Positions 1 to 12,100 of a stretch of 64,000 nucleotides of DNA are shown piece after piece. Both the position numbers and the translations under genes were made by a program. Origin of the DNA: Prostheceraeus crozeri (taxonomy: Eukaryota; Platyhelminthes; Polycladida; Euryleptidae); the NCBI GenBank assembly GCA_907163375.1, contig CAJQUW010007774.1, forward strand, positions 124,001-188,000, written 5' to 3'. Numbering within the stretch: the stretch's first letter is position 1; the number at the start of each line of letters is the position of its first letter. The notes under the pieces are model-generated. The model was given only the letters and a program-made list of their open reading frames with translations. It made no database searches and had not been told where the DNA came from.

Positions 1-305
1 GTCCCAACACCGACAAATTTTATTTGAAGGATTTGGCATTCGAACTCGCAAGACCTTTTGCCGAAAAGCGTTTGCATTGTTTGCGAAATTCACTCCAAGT
101 ACATATTCGACAGGCGGCGTCTCAAGTCGGATACCATGTGCAAGAACCGGTTCCTAGACCGATCAGCTCGCGACGACCGAACAGTGGAAGATGCTGCTCG
201 TGCAAGCGCAAGACAAGGTCATTTTGTGACTCATGTTGCAAACCGGTGTGTCCTGTACATCGAAGAGTTGTTAAGAAAACTGCTTGTAGCTCATGTGATC
301 TGTAG
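1..305 (+). CDS. piggyBac transposase, C-terminal end (partial, enters from the left edge)
   Basis: The frame is open from base 3 to the stop at 303-305 and gives about 100 residues. The last 35 hold a cysteine-rich cross-brace finger (CCSCKRK ... FCDSCCKPVCPVH ... CSSC), the usual C-terminal DNA-binding finger of piggyBac transposases. The stretch before it (FYLKDLAFELARPF) fits the helical segment that precedes this finger. The catalytic domain lies left of the window, so whether the gene is whole cannot be judged. Such proteins cut and paste DNA at TTAA. The matching 3' transposon end lies at 1,014, which argues for a mobile element rather than a domesticated host gene. Confidence 0.8.
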   Translation, partial: PNTDKFYLKDLAFELARPFAEKRLHCLRNSLQVHIRQAASQVGYHVQEPVPRPISSRRPNSGRCCSCKRKTRSFCDSCCKPVCPVHRRVVKKTACSSCDL

Positions 306-1014
306 CCCTTGAGCATTGAGGCTCATATTGATGACTAAGCATTATGTAGTTACGAAATCGAGTGATACATGCAATTTCACATGTTTTGTACAATGTTTTG
401 TAATATATACATACTGAGAGAATTACATTTGATGTTATACATGGAGTTTTCAGTTCTTATAAGTACAAATCCCATAGCATATATGTAATTAAAAAACAAT
501 TAATTCATAAAAAAGCTTCAAATTCAGTGATGCAATATATGACACAAATGATCGAGTATAAAGGTATAAATAGATAGTTAGGGACATAAACTTCTTGTTA
601 CTATAGTACAGATAGGCATATCTTAACATTTAGTGTAATTTGAAAGCATTTGTTAAACACATAATTTGCATTAGAGTCATGGGAACAAAATGTTCCACGT
701 TGAACCTTTACGCTAAGCCCAAACCGTTGAACCCTTGAGGGATAACAGCAAATTTCTTCAATATTTTCTACAACGTCAAGTAGGCTATATAACTGTAATC
801 TCATCAAAAGAATGTGAACATATAATTAGATGTCGGCGGATGTCGGGGAATTGTCTGTGGTGCGTCGGCGAAACAGTCGGAGGTATTGTCGGCTCATCGT
901 TTCGTCGGCAGATAGTCGGTGAACCTTTGCCGTCATTATGCCGAGTCGGCTTCCCGACAATGGACCGACAGTTCACCGACATTTTTTTTCACCGGGGCAT
1001 TGGTCGCGAAAGGG
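1..1014 (+). mobile_element. piggyBac transposon, 3' end with TTAA target site at 1,015-1,018
   Basis: After the transposase stop there are about 700 bp of non-coding DNA that end in CGCGAAAGGGTTAA. The outer bases GGG next to TTAA are the usual piggyBac terminus, and the mirror image (TTAACCCTTTGAGCCCGG) opens the second piggyBac at 19,106. The last 200 bp are rich in GTCGG and CCGAC words in both orientations, which looks like a set of subterminal transposase-binding repeats. The left end is outside the window. Confidence 0.65.
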
Positions 1015-1018
1015 TTAA

Positions 1019-2124
1019 TAAAATCGAGAGTGTATACACATTGGGGATTTAATAAATGCGGAGTTACCATTCTACCTAATATACTAACACTATGGTCGAT
1101 ACTCTACCTATATATCCCTACTCTATGGTTGAAAATCTCCTGTTCTATGATCCGGCTCACAGAAATCTGACTTCATCTTTTAGCCATAGAGCAGGATGGC
1201 AGCAGAATTGAAGCAGCTTTTTGTTGATAGTAGTATCAACTAATGTCGGAACGGAACCTAAGAAGAATAACATTTTTGGATTATGCAATAGTCGCACGCG
1301 CGTGGGTTAAGGCAGAGTTGGTACCATTAAAGACAATGGATAATATACATTATCTTTGGGTACCATGGTTGGTACGACATTTCATTAGAATGTTTTATTC
1401 AAAGATGTTTAGCACTACTTGTTTATATAGAGCCTCCTTGGTTTTATGATATAAAGGAGAAACAATTACAGCGACAAGGAGGTACACCCACATGAGGCGC
1501 ACATGACCATTAATGTCAGCATAGACGAATGTCAGCAATGTATGAAGCCGCCATGATTTAATCACCATTACCTCGACAGCGCGAGACCACGGCGTTGTGT
1601 TGTTTCCAGTGTACATATTTATTCTACACCCTTGATGTTGTAGTGCCAGATTATAATCTTCCTGCTATCATGCTTCCATATCCATGGTCTTAAATTTGCA
1701 TGTGAAATGAGGAAAGCTGTTTGTTAATCTGCTGAAGTGATATTGCATTTTTCTTGAAGAGGGATTTTAAAAGCCACTTGATCAATTTTCGTTTTTATAG
1801 TTTTACCATTGAATTAACATCAAAAAAGACTACAGGATACATAAATTGCAATAAGAGACAAGTAAGTTTTGTTGACATGAATTCAATGGATTCAATGTTC
1901 TTAGTTCATCGTAAGCTTTAAATGATTTCAAAACTGAGTCAGACTTGACGAGTCAGAAATCTAGTCAAAAATTTACCGATGTTATTATGGCAAGGATGAG
2001 AATCACCCAAGTGCATAAGATGAATTTGGTGACATCAACAGTGCAATTCAATGCGTGGGGGCTTCTGCACCAAGATCATTACCGGAATTTCCATCTAACG
2101 TGATTTAGTGTCAAATGCAAAGAC
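1019..2124. other. Intergenic, nothing recognised
   Basis: AT-rich sequence with only short open frames that lack splice context or known motifs. No repeat end or RNA gene was recognised here. Confidence 0.4.
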
Positions 2125-2165
2125 CAGGGATGGGCCGATGTTACGAAACGTGACATCGTGAATAA

Positions 2166-2510
2166 TTTTTAATATTGCGGAAATGCAAGATGGATATTTT
2201 TCCCCTTCCTTTCTCCAAATGTCGAATTACACTTGCTCCAGTGTTATTTGATGGCCCAATTATACATAAAATTCATAGTATGTGGCCAGATGTTTCTTGA
2301 TTGTCTGGTCCAGATTGCACGAGTCCCTGCGAATGTATACTTTCTATAATGCACGCGCATGTTTATATATTTGTCAGTGATCTGAATACAAAACAAAAGT
2401 AATAGTGACCTCTATAAAACTGAGTGGCATTTATTCACTGAAAACAAAGTTTTTTAATTTTGCGGAAATGCAAGATTGATATTTTTCCCCTTCCTTTCTC
2501 CAAATGTCGA
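2166..2510 (+). repeat. 60-bp direct repeat (2,166-2,225 and 2,451-2,510)
   Basis: Two near-identical 60-bp blocks (core TGCGGAAATGCAAGAT, then a TCCCCTTCCTTTCTCC tract) lie 285 bp apart in the same orientation inside the hAT-like element. They differ at a few bases. Confidence 0.7.
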
Positions 2511-2867
2511 CTGTGAAATATTTTCTGTGAAATAATGTGGTCTGATAATTCACATTGTGAAACATATTCCGAGTACGTGTTTCTTATGCAATTATATTTG
2601 CCGCAAGTAATGAATTATGAATGAATTCGAGACTGTATAAAGAATCACATTGTGCTAAGACTACCGGGTACTAGGTTTGAGTGAAATTTTTTCACTTAAA
2701 ACAAAGTTAAATTTGTCCCATTTTTACCCATAGTCTGTTTCGTTATTTTCCAAATCTCGGGGTAAATGGTGTACACCTTCAATGGCAATTGATGATTCAA
2801 CATGGAAATGAAATGATGGTTTAACGTCACTACTCCCCAAGTTGCGGGATTGGTTGGTTTTGAAATA

Positions 2868-2960
2868 GGGCCTAGTCAGACTTTAATCTGGAGACCTGCG
2901 ATCTTTTAATCCGGATGCTCTTCCTCATTACTTCCAATGACACTACGGAAAATGTCAAAT
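2868..2960 (-). repeat. SINE-B fragment (minus strand)
   Basis: On the minus strand this reads AGTGTCATTGGAAGT, then ATCCGGATTAAAAGATCG. It shares that word order with copies at 37,360, 47,540 and 48,895 (see the finding on this family). It lacks the tRNA-like head. Confidence 0.5.
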
Positions 2961-3166
2961 GCTCTACTTAAAAATCAGCTTTTAAGGCAAAATTGATAAC
3001 TGACAATCTTCTGCGCACCGGCATGTTACAATTTTGGCAATGCGTTTTCATCAGCGTGTGACAAAATGTGACTTTTATATCAAGACGCATGTGACAAAAT
3101 GTGACATTTTTGCCCATTGGTAGTGACAAAGTGCGTCACAGATCCAAATATGGCGGCCCACCCCTG

Positions 3167-5384
3167 AAATACTGTTAACTCGAGTTGAGTTGCATGCTAA
3201 CTCACTACATAGGCTACCAGCTATATAATTTGTGGCAATTTCGGCGTGTCATGGTGCCGTATGAAATTTCTTTCCGTAGCAAGAGGTTTGATTAATTACT
3301 GATATGAGAGCAGATTGGTCACAGTTGATTTATTTCAAACATTATTGGAGTGTGCCTATCACATTTTTGTTTCGCTTGAGAGTCAGGTAAGTTGCCTTGA
3401 TGTCCCTTTTTGCCCATTTCATCATGCTTTCACTAGTTTCTGTCACCAATCGACAAGATAGCCTTCTTCTGCTGGTCGTTTTCAATTCTGACTAATCTAA
3501 AATGGCGCGATTGTGTTTTTTCCAGGAACGGCACTTCAATTCTAGACTACTTTTCTAGACTTGTTTTCAGGATTTGGTGCTGCCCCGGACTTCAGTGAAA
3601 AAATCTACAACCCTGGATTGTGCTCTCACTTTCATCAATATTTATGGAATCATTTCATAGAAACAAGAACTGGCGCATGTCCGTGTGGATTATGACACGA
3701 CATATTAATGCAGAATGAAAACATACACATTAATGAAAGCAGGGTTTGAAATAAAACTAAAATTGACTTCTGATGGATCTATCTCCCGCCTGAGTATAGG
3801 TCAAATTCTCATGCTTTGAAATATCAAATATTAGCAGACACAGCAAATTTCATTTCTGTGAATTTTCCTCGTTTAGATAGCGGATAATCTCTGACAAACT
3901 GAGTGCAAACAGAGCATGTATGCAAAATTTGAGATGTTGCAGATGTAGAGAAATATGCTAGTTAGTATATTAGTTATAGGCCATATCACACCTACACGAA
4001 GATGGCGAAAAATCGCACTCAATTGACGTGGTCGATGCGGACGATGGTAAACATTGTCAAATATTTCAGGCATGGGCTGTTTTGGTTAGCAGTTTGCAAT
4101 AACTTCGAGAACTTGCCTAGCAATATTTTTATCAAACGCCTGAACACAGTAAATATTAAAAGCGCAATAAAACTCAATCCAATGAGGAACATGGAAATCC
4201 TTACATTGAGTTGACCAATCTTAGTTTAGGCTATGTTGGCAGGCAGGTGTTGATGCATACAAATTCTGATATATTGTCGGAAGATCACTTATTTAGGCAG
4301 GTCATTATCTCTGAGGAAGAAAGCAATTCATGGTAGTCTACTTATCCGGAATTCCGGATTTCTAGTCAGATCATTGGTGACGTTTTGCATTTTTTAATTA
4401 CATAAAAACTTCGTATAATAGGGCCTTAGAAATTTTTAAATTGAAATTTCATTTTGAAAATCGTGGTGTGGACCCTCTACGAGGAAAATTCAATGTTCAC
4501 AAATTACAATGAAACTCGCAGAAGTGGGTCATTGAATATACTACTCCTACACATGGGATAGACTCCATTCGATGAAAATATTTGTTGAAGGAACCCCCGA
4601 GATAGTGAAGATAATGGAAGGAGGCCTCAATGCAAATACACCCCTTACATTCACATTCAATTCATCAGCCTACATTAATTTGTAAATAACATAATGGTCC
4701 TTATTGGTAAAGGACCAAGGACAGGGATACGATTTTTCCTGATTTATCCTGAGTATCATCTTGCTTTCGGTCATTTTTGGGACAAGACATTAATATACAC
4801 GTAGACTATATGGGCTGCATACATTGTCTAGCGCGTTGCTTTTGTTTTCATTATGTTCCCCTTCATTTCTTGCTTATAATCGAACTGTACCAGGTGTTAA
4901 GCATGTAAAGACACTCGATATCTGTATTAACTTATCCTTTATGTTAGATTTCATCACGGTATGTCTATGTTCCATAACTCTATCTTTTGCAATTTGAATT
5001 CTTAGCTTAGCAATGTGCATGTAGTTGTTGTTAGTTAAAATCGTCAGTCCTTGTGGTTAAGCAGTATTAACCGGCAGATTGTTAACTCAAATTATATTCG
5101 TCGAAATACAAGTAATTATTGGAATCGCTTAATAAATTAGTTTTACCGGTCTGACGCGTCTTAAACACCAAGCTAATGGTTCTACTGTTAATGTAGTAAT
5201 GACTATCTCGTATTTATGCTGGTCCCCCTTCAAAAATTGGTTTCCTGAGTTTTTTTCGTTTGGTCAATCACATCCCTGCAAGGATCGCAAATTTGAAGAA
5301 TAAGCAAATGTATGTGTACGGGAAAAATCCTTATTATCTTCATTTCTGACTTGATGAGACTCCCATCGATAGTAGGCTGGTAGC
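3167..5384. other. Intergenic upstream of API5, nothing recognised
   Basis: AT-rich DNA without convincing ORFs, repeats or RNA genes. Confidence 0.4.
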
Positions 5385-5388
5385 CACG

Positions 5389-5473
5389 GTATATATAATA
5401 TGTGCCCTACGGCGGTGACGTAACTTCGGCGGTAAGAGACTAAGTCCTTAGTGTGTTGAGGCGAAAACTGAAG
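5389..5473 (+). promoter_or_regulatory. Probable API5 promoter and 5' UTR exon
   Basis: A TATA-like run (tatatataatat, about 5,391-5,402) is followed by a short GC-richer patch and, at 5,473/5,474, by a good splice donor (CTGAAG|GTAATT). The next acceptor in phase with the gene is the one just before the API5 start codon (TTTTTTCAG|ATTCGTA at 6,021/6,022). This would make a non-coding first exon spliced to the exon with the ATG. It is inferred from position and splice signals only. Confidence 0.35.
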
Positions 5474-6021
5474 GTAATTGTCGCCCTTATGATGCTATTA
5501 AACATGCTTAATGAAATGTTGCCATTTTTGTCTTAATTCCAATTTGTATTTACGAATCTCATTTATTTATAACTGCTAAAATTGATTTTCTGTGATGGTG
5601 GGAAGGTGGGAATTAAATTTCAGCAGTACAGTTAATTAGTGATTTGAAATGTGTTGTTTGCGTTCAATTAATTCTCTTTCGGAAGAGGCTACGCAACACA
5701 TCGTTCTATAAACAGCGGTTCGGAAGCGTCTTCTTAAGTACATCTGTGTCTCTAAAAATGTTTTTCTATTTGTCTTTAGGCGGATAGAACAATGATGGAA
5801 TCGTGCTCTTTTAGCGTTCCTCCCTAGTTTCCATGTAGTCCAGCGGTGGCAATTCTGTAGAGGTATGTCTTACATCAAGGAGAATTCTTGATATGATAAT
5901 CTTAATAATTCTCTCAATTCTGGAGAAGCATGCCCTCAAAATTATTTTTAATCAAATCATTGCTAGTGTTTAAAATCACAGTCGATTATCTGATCACTTA
6001 CACAAAGTTAAATTTTTTCAG

Positions 6022-6112
6022 ATTCGTAATGACTGTTCCAACGGTGGAGGATTTATACAAAGCCTATGATGTTATTGCCAACAAAGACAAGGATGAAAGT
6101 GAACGTAAAGAG
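6022..6112 (+). CDS. API5: API5 coding exon 1
   Basis: Acceptor TTTTTTCAG, seven non-coding bases, then ATG at 6,029. It encodes 28 residues (MTVPTVEDLY ... SERKE) and ends in phase 0 at AAAGAG|GTATGT. Confidence 0.9.
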
Positions 6113-9100
6113 GTATGTATCATTGCCATGGCCAGAATAGTGTGACTCGTCGACACACTGCTAGTTTGCTTTTTTTTTATCTTGGTAAAAACTCACGATT
6201 AAAAAAATGCTAAAATCCATGAGTTTTTGTTTTTAAATAGGTGGGATTTCCTGTTTTTCGATTTTCTGTTTCGATGGTTTATTTTAAACTGTAGCCAATA
6301 TTAATTGATGTCACTCATGAGGTTTCCGCTTTTTTTTAGATTGACTGTCAATGTTGATCCGATGGGATCCCACTTTGCGTCAGTCTTCGCCATGTTATAT
6401 ATGAATTTCATGGAAAACACTGGCCTAATTTATTCTTAAGAGTGAACACAAAATGCTCCTATCTCTGTTGATATTTTATCGACACATTGATGACAAAATT
6501 GTAATTTATTGTTGGACCGTTTATTAAATCCACTACTAACTTTGAAGTTATGCTGGAGATGGCATAGTAAAGGAGCATTCTAATATTACTGTCCACCGCG
6601 ATAGTCGGGTACCTTCCCATGCAAAGTGTAATATCACTCGTAATAGCTTCAAAAATATTGAGGTATACTCTGATGACAAAGTGTATAACGAATGCTCAAC
6701 AACCCTTATCACCAGACTAATAACCTAATTACCAGACAAATAATAGTTATGCTTCTGTTGAGAAGAAGCTTTATATGACTCATGCAAAATGAAATATCAT
6801 AGTAATGACTCATTGGCCGATATAGATATTGACTTTGTTATTGATTCATGTACCTGGAAATTACGCGGTGTTGCTAATAAATACGATGTCCTTATTAAAA
6901 TGTAAGCTAGGAAAATTTATCAACAATATTGTGAATACCGATACTTTCCGTTACTATAACGACTGCAATTGCAGTATTTGCAATGTTCTATATTACTGTA
7001 ACAGTAGATACGTCGTGTATTGTTTTTAGTGTAAAATCTGTAACGATAGCTATATTGGTCTTACTAATAGAACTTTCTCCGTGCGCTATGCTGAACATAC
7101 GTTATGGAGATACGAAAAGTCCGTTATCTCAACTTATTCGATCTAAGCACAATAACGTTGCTATGGGTATAAAAGATTTCTATATGGCTATAATTAACCA
7201 CCAATCTAATCCCGTCAGAATTACAATTTCCGGAGCCAATTTCATTGATTCACAGAAACCAGCTCTGAACAGAAAACACGAACAACAGTGAGCGATCATT
7301 CATCGAAAAAATTCCATTTCATATTTCAAAAGCCTGTCAGACATCAGTGTCCTTTCGCGGATAGTGTAACCCTTGATAAAGGTCAAGACGACCGAAACGG
7401 AATAGTTTACAGTTTGCATTAAGACAATTTATGTTGTCCAAACTCCCGGAGAAGGAAAATTTGTAGGTCTCGATGTGATATTTGTAGCATTTGCTCTTCA
7501 TTTTCCAAAGTGATGGATCTCTTCAATTTAGTATTATTCGCACTTTATATTTGTAAAGTTGGAGTAATTTTAACGCTTCATTCTATTTCATTTAATGGTG
7601 TCATGACGTGTCACTTATTTCATCATTACTTGCAGGCTTTTGATACAGTCCTGAATGGTTGCTCCGGAGGATCGTCTGAAAAGCGATTGGCATCTCAATT
7701 TATTGCTCGTTTCTTCCATGACCAGGAAAGAGCAATACAAGAAAAGGCATTTTACAGAATGATAGATCTTTGTGAAGATGAGGAGGTTATTATTCGTCGA
7801 CAGGCCATTTTGGATCTCGGAACACTTGGTCGAAAATGCCCGGAATTTCAAAGTCGAATATCCGATGTATTGGTACAAATGCTAACAGCCGAGGATCAAC
7901 AGGTATATGAATAATTGAGTTTCCCAATGTAATTGGTATTCCATGTAATTGGAGGGAACTTTTTACTTCCTCAAATAACTCGCTCATTTCTTTATACTGC
8001 ATAATTGTAAACTGAAAGAATGATATTTCACATTTTAGGAACACATGCTTGTGGAACAAGCTTTGGTCAAATTGCTTGCTCAAGATGCTCGTGCTACGCT
8101 AAATGGTATTTTTACTCAAATTTTGGTTGCTTCAAGCAACAACGATTCAGAAGACAACGGCGATGAGACGAGAAGCAACAGTGAATTGATGAGAGAATCT
8201 GCAATAAAGTTTTTATCTGTTCAACTGAAACGTTTGCCAGAAGAAACTCTTAAACCAGATCTTGAAACGTATGTTATCGAGCAAGTGAAGAAGGTGAGTC
8301 AGTATAATTGGTCTTCTAATTGTCTTTTTGTTGACATTCTACGTTAATCGATGCACTATGGAAACGTTGTTGTCAATACTAACTTAACAATGCATCTTTG
8401 AAAATGAAGAAAGCAGGGATGGGATCGGTTAAACGGTTCCATTTTCTCTCAACCGTTTAAAATTGGATTAGGTTTTATTTTTTTATACAATGAAATATTG
8501 TCGATAAATGTGAATGAAAATTGTCGATAAACCCTGAAAATTAACACTAAGTAAATGCCGGGAATGCTCATTTAACCAATTTTAACCGGTTAACTGTTAT
8601 AAGGTGCAATCGGTTAACCGGTTACAAAAAATTAACCGGTCTCAGCCCTGGATAAAAGTCGATGTATAGCAGATACAGCGCACTTAAATGCACCATTGCT
8701 GCCAGAAAGTTTGGTTGCAACTTTTCCATATTAATGCCGTGTATCTTTATTTTTCACGGATGCTTATGTGTATAAGATGAAATACTGTTAGTATTCCTAA
8801 GATGTGTATCAAACACAGAATTAGATTGTTTTACTCTGTCAGATGAATCTGATTCTGTGGTATCAAAGATGAAATCCATTTTGAAATCGAAGTGTGTATT
8901 GTGTGAATTTGTATTGAGCCTAGATTTTTCACAGATTCTCGAGGATGTTTCGGAAGATGAATTTCTTCAATTAATCACGATTCTTGCTTCACTGAAAAGC
9001 ATGTCATCATTGACTGGCCGCCAGAATCTTGTCAATTTGATCTCAGAGCAAGTTGTTGGTGTCGATGGGTCAGGAGCATTCGATGTAAGTATTTTGTAGC

Positions 9101-12100
9101 TAAAGAAATGATAGTGTGACATTTGATTGGAATCTTTGTTTTATGTTTTGCAGCCGACCGATGTCATTTCTGTAGCGAAGGTTACCGAGTGCGCTAGACA
9201 AGCGGTTCAGTACTTATCAGTAAGTTTTGATAATTTTCGGCTACCCGATGGAAAGTAGTAACTATGAATATTTTTAATTTAAGTAATGCAGGATCCATCT
9301 TGAAACTTACAGTATAATCTTGTAATTGGAGGGCACTGGATTGTGCTCTATGCTTCGGGATCGTTTGATTAGTAACCTGAAAATAAAACATGATTAATAA
9401 ATTTTACTGAGACAGGTCCTCAAGCTTTTTCGCATGATATCAAACATGTTTACAATGTGCGCTCATAAGTCCTGTGTTTTGTCCAAGAAATAATCATGGC
9501 TTTCTGTCCTTGACTTTTTACAAATCGATTATCAAAAGAATTCTTTCAAGAAGAACTCTTCTCAAATTGAATTTTTATTTTCTAGTACGCCAAAAATTGC
9601 TCAGTCAGCTTACTCGCCAGCATCACATGACTGAATCATAGTAAAGGTCATTCCGATTTTATCAAAAAGTAAAATGGCTTCCATTGGTCTCAAAAGAGAG
9701 GCATATAAAGCTACCGATAGTATGCTGCAGCCACAGAGATGGATTCGCCTGTCGCTGTTACTATAGAGGTGACATGATTCTATCTCAGCCATTGTATTCG
9801 ATGGTAGAGAGAGTGGAAAGATCCGTCTTCTTTTGGCTTGCATGATTGGCCAAGCGCACACAATGCGTAAGGGAACTTGTACTAGGGAACAGCTATCGTT
9901 GTCACACTCAAGACTGAACATCAGCTAAGGTGAACATAACCTATCTTTGACTCAATATTTCTCCGTGATAAATTCATCGAATGGAAGTATCATTCACATC
10001 GTTCGACTCCTCATGATCTAAATTTACTGACTGTGCGTTCAACGTGGTATCAATGATTTAGTTCGTCAGAGTTCAGGCTTGAATTTCATAACGTTCAATG
10101 GAAAATTGATCTTTCTGCCCCTCTGCACTAGTTCTTGGCATGACAAGAATATTAAAGAATGTCGTTTCTAGACCAAACAACACAGACAAAGCAATTTATC
10201 TCTGTGGCTGCAGCACCTCAGCATCAAAGTTTGATTGAATCTAAGCGAAAAGTTGTTGCAGTGCAACTGCTTCCGATGACTTATGAATACTGTAGGCTAT
10301 AAACTCTTACATTTGAAAAGAACTGTAATGTAATATTTCCATTAAACATAAAGATGATAGGTAACCTGCTTCTTGCAGGACGTGAATTATATCTCTAAGT
10401 ATGGCGCACTATTGTTCGATGTGTGGATTTCGTTAGTCGAGTTTTTGTTATGATCGCTTTTTCATGTCATGACGATTAGGTCAAACGTATTACGCCTTGC
10501 ATTTGCTATTTCAATGATTAGAAAACTGAACTAGTTGGCGTATCAAATTCCGTCATTAACTCCACTTTGATAAATGATTTGCTGAACATGAAGTGATTTC
10601 ATGTTACACACATCAAGCCTTTCTCATACATGACAATCCTTGTCTGACGAAACAATATTCAGATGTTTATTTTCTTCAATCCTACAGTAAGATGTATTTT
10701 TCATTGACATTTGAATAACTGTGTTGATTCAGCGCTTATCAAAAGTTGAATTAATTGAATGGTGTTTAATTTCAAAGGTGGCTTAAACTGTTCAGTATGC
10801 GACCTCTAAAATTTAATTAGTGCAAACATATCTGCATAAGAAAGTTGGTATGTAAATGCCATGTTAATTCATTGAACAATTATGTTTCGTCAACCATGGT
10901 GCTTGTGGCAATAAAGACTGATGGGAGCTGAGCGACACCGACCGCAAGCGCAAATAAAAATTTGCTATACAACAATTTGTTTTGTCGATGCTTCCATTTT
11001 GACTTCAATGTCGATGTGAACCGGTTTTCCTTTGATCGTGAAATGTAGATTTGAAAAAAGTTTGACTTGACTGCATATAATCAACGAAGGTTTTTGGCTG
11101 CACCAAATATAAATTTCATAACTGAGTTAGTCCAATTTACATTTCATTTTTCAGTTATTTCATTCAACGTAATTGGTAAAGGAAGACTCATGAAGTCATC
11201 ACTGAATAAGATTTATTAAAGTATGATCGTAACATAAGTCATGAAACACATAAACATATGTTAAGGTGCGAAAATTGATTTCACTGGTCCGGCCTAATCA
11301 CGTGGTTAAGATATCTTATTATCTATGCAGAAATCAAATGCTGAATCATTTGAAATCAGAAGTTTAAGTAGACTACATACAACACTCCTACAGATTACGT
11401 TGAACATTCGTAACTCTCACTCCTCGTTTAGCGTCCTTGAGTTCCCTGACGGAGTTGGACAGTTGATTACTCGCTCGGTCCAGGGCAAGATCTTAATTGA
11501 TTTTGCCCTTGAGATCTTCTTTGATGCAGCTCCTCCCTGACTTCTTCAGTCTCCCTGCTGGTTGGCGACCATCTACTTCCATCTCTTCAAATTCTTTCAC
11601 GATGTTGTCCGCTCTCTTCACATGTCGAAACCAGCGGAGTCTACTTTTACGGATCGTCACCTATAAGTCCCTCAGACCACACCGTTTTAATACTTCATCG
11701 CTTGGGATCCTGTCTCTCCATTTTACACCTGCTATGAGGCGGGAGCATCGTTAGGTCATATGTTTTCAAGGTGTTAATCAATTTGATTGTCAGAGGAGAA
11801 CAGATCTTAAGCATGACTGGTAGACTTGTCCTCGGCATTTCGATCGGATTCCTCTGTTCGTTAGGAGATTGGCAAGTTCCCTCCATTTTGACCACGTAGT
11901 AGCTATGCGAGTTCTCTCGACACCAGTATCCCTGTCAAGCATGTCTCCAAGGTAGCAGAACTGTTGGACCTCTTGAACAATACACCCATTTGCCGTAAGC
12001 GAGTCGTCATCTTCTATGTTTACTTGATCTTGTCTACATTTTCGTCATATATAAGAACTCAACACTCTGAGTGAAGCTAACCCGGAGCATCTGAAGTGGC

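Larger units (their letters stand above)
2125..3166. mobile_element. hAT-like non-autonomous element with CAGGG terminal repeats
   Basis: The left end reads CAGGGATGGGCCG and the right end, on the other strand, CAGGGGTGGGCCG (12 of 13 match). CAGGG-type ends are common in hAT elements. The interior of about 1 kb has no transposase and contains a 60-bp direct repeat and a SINE fragment. I could not see a clean 8-bp target duplication (flanks gcaaagac and aaatactg), so the ends may have drifted or the call may be wrong. Confidence 0.45.

Noticed and set aside
735-1052. 105-residue ORF on the plus strand
   Set aside because: It lies in the non-coding subterminal region of the piggyBac element and owes its length to GTCGG repeats.
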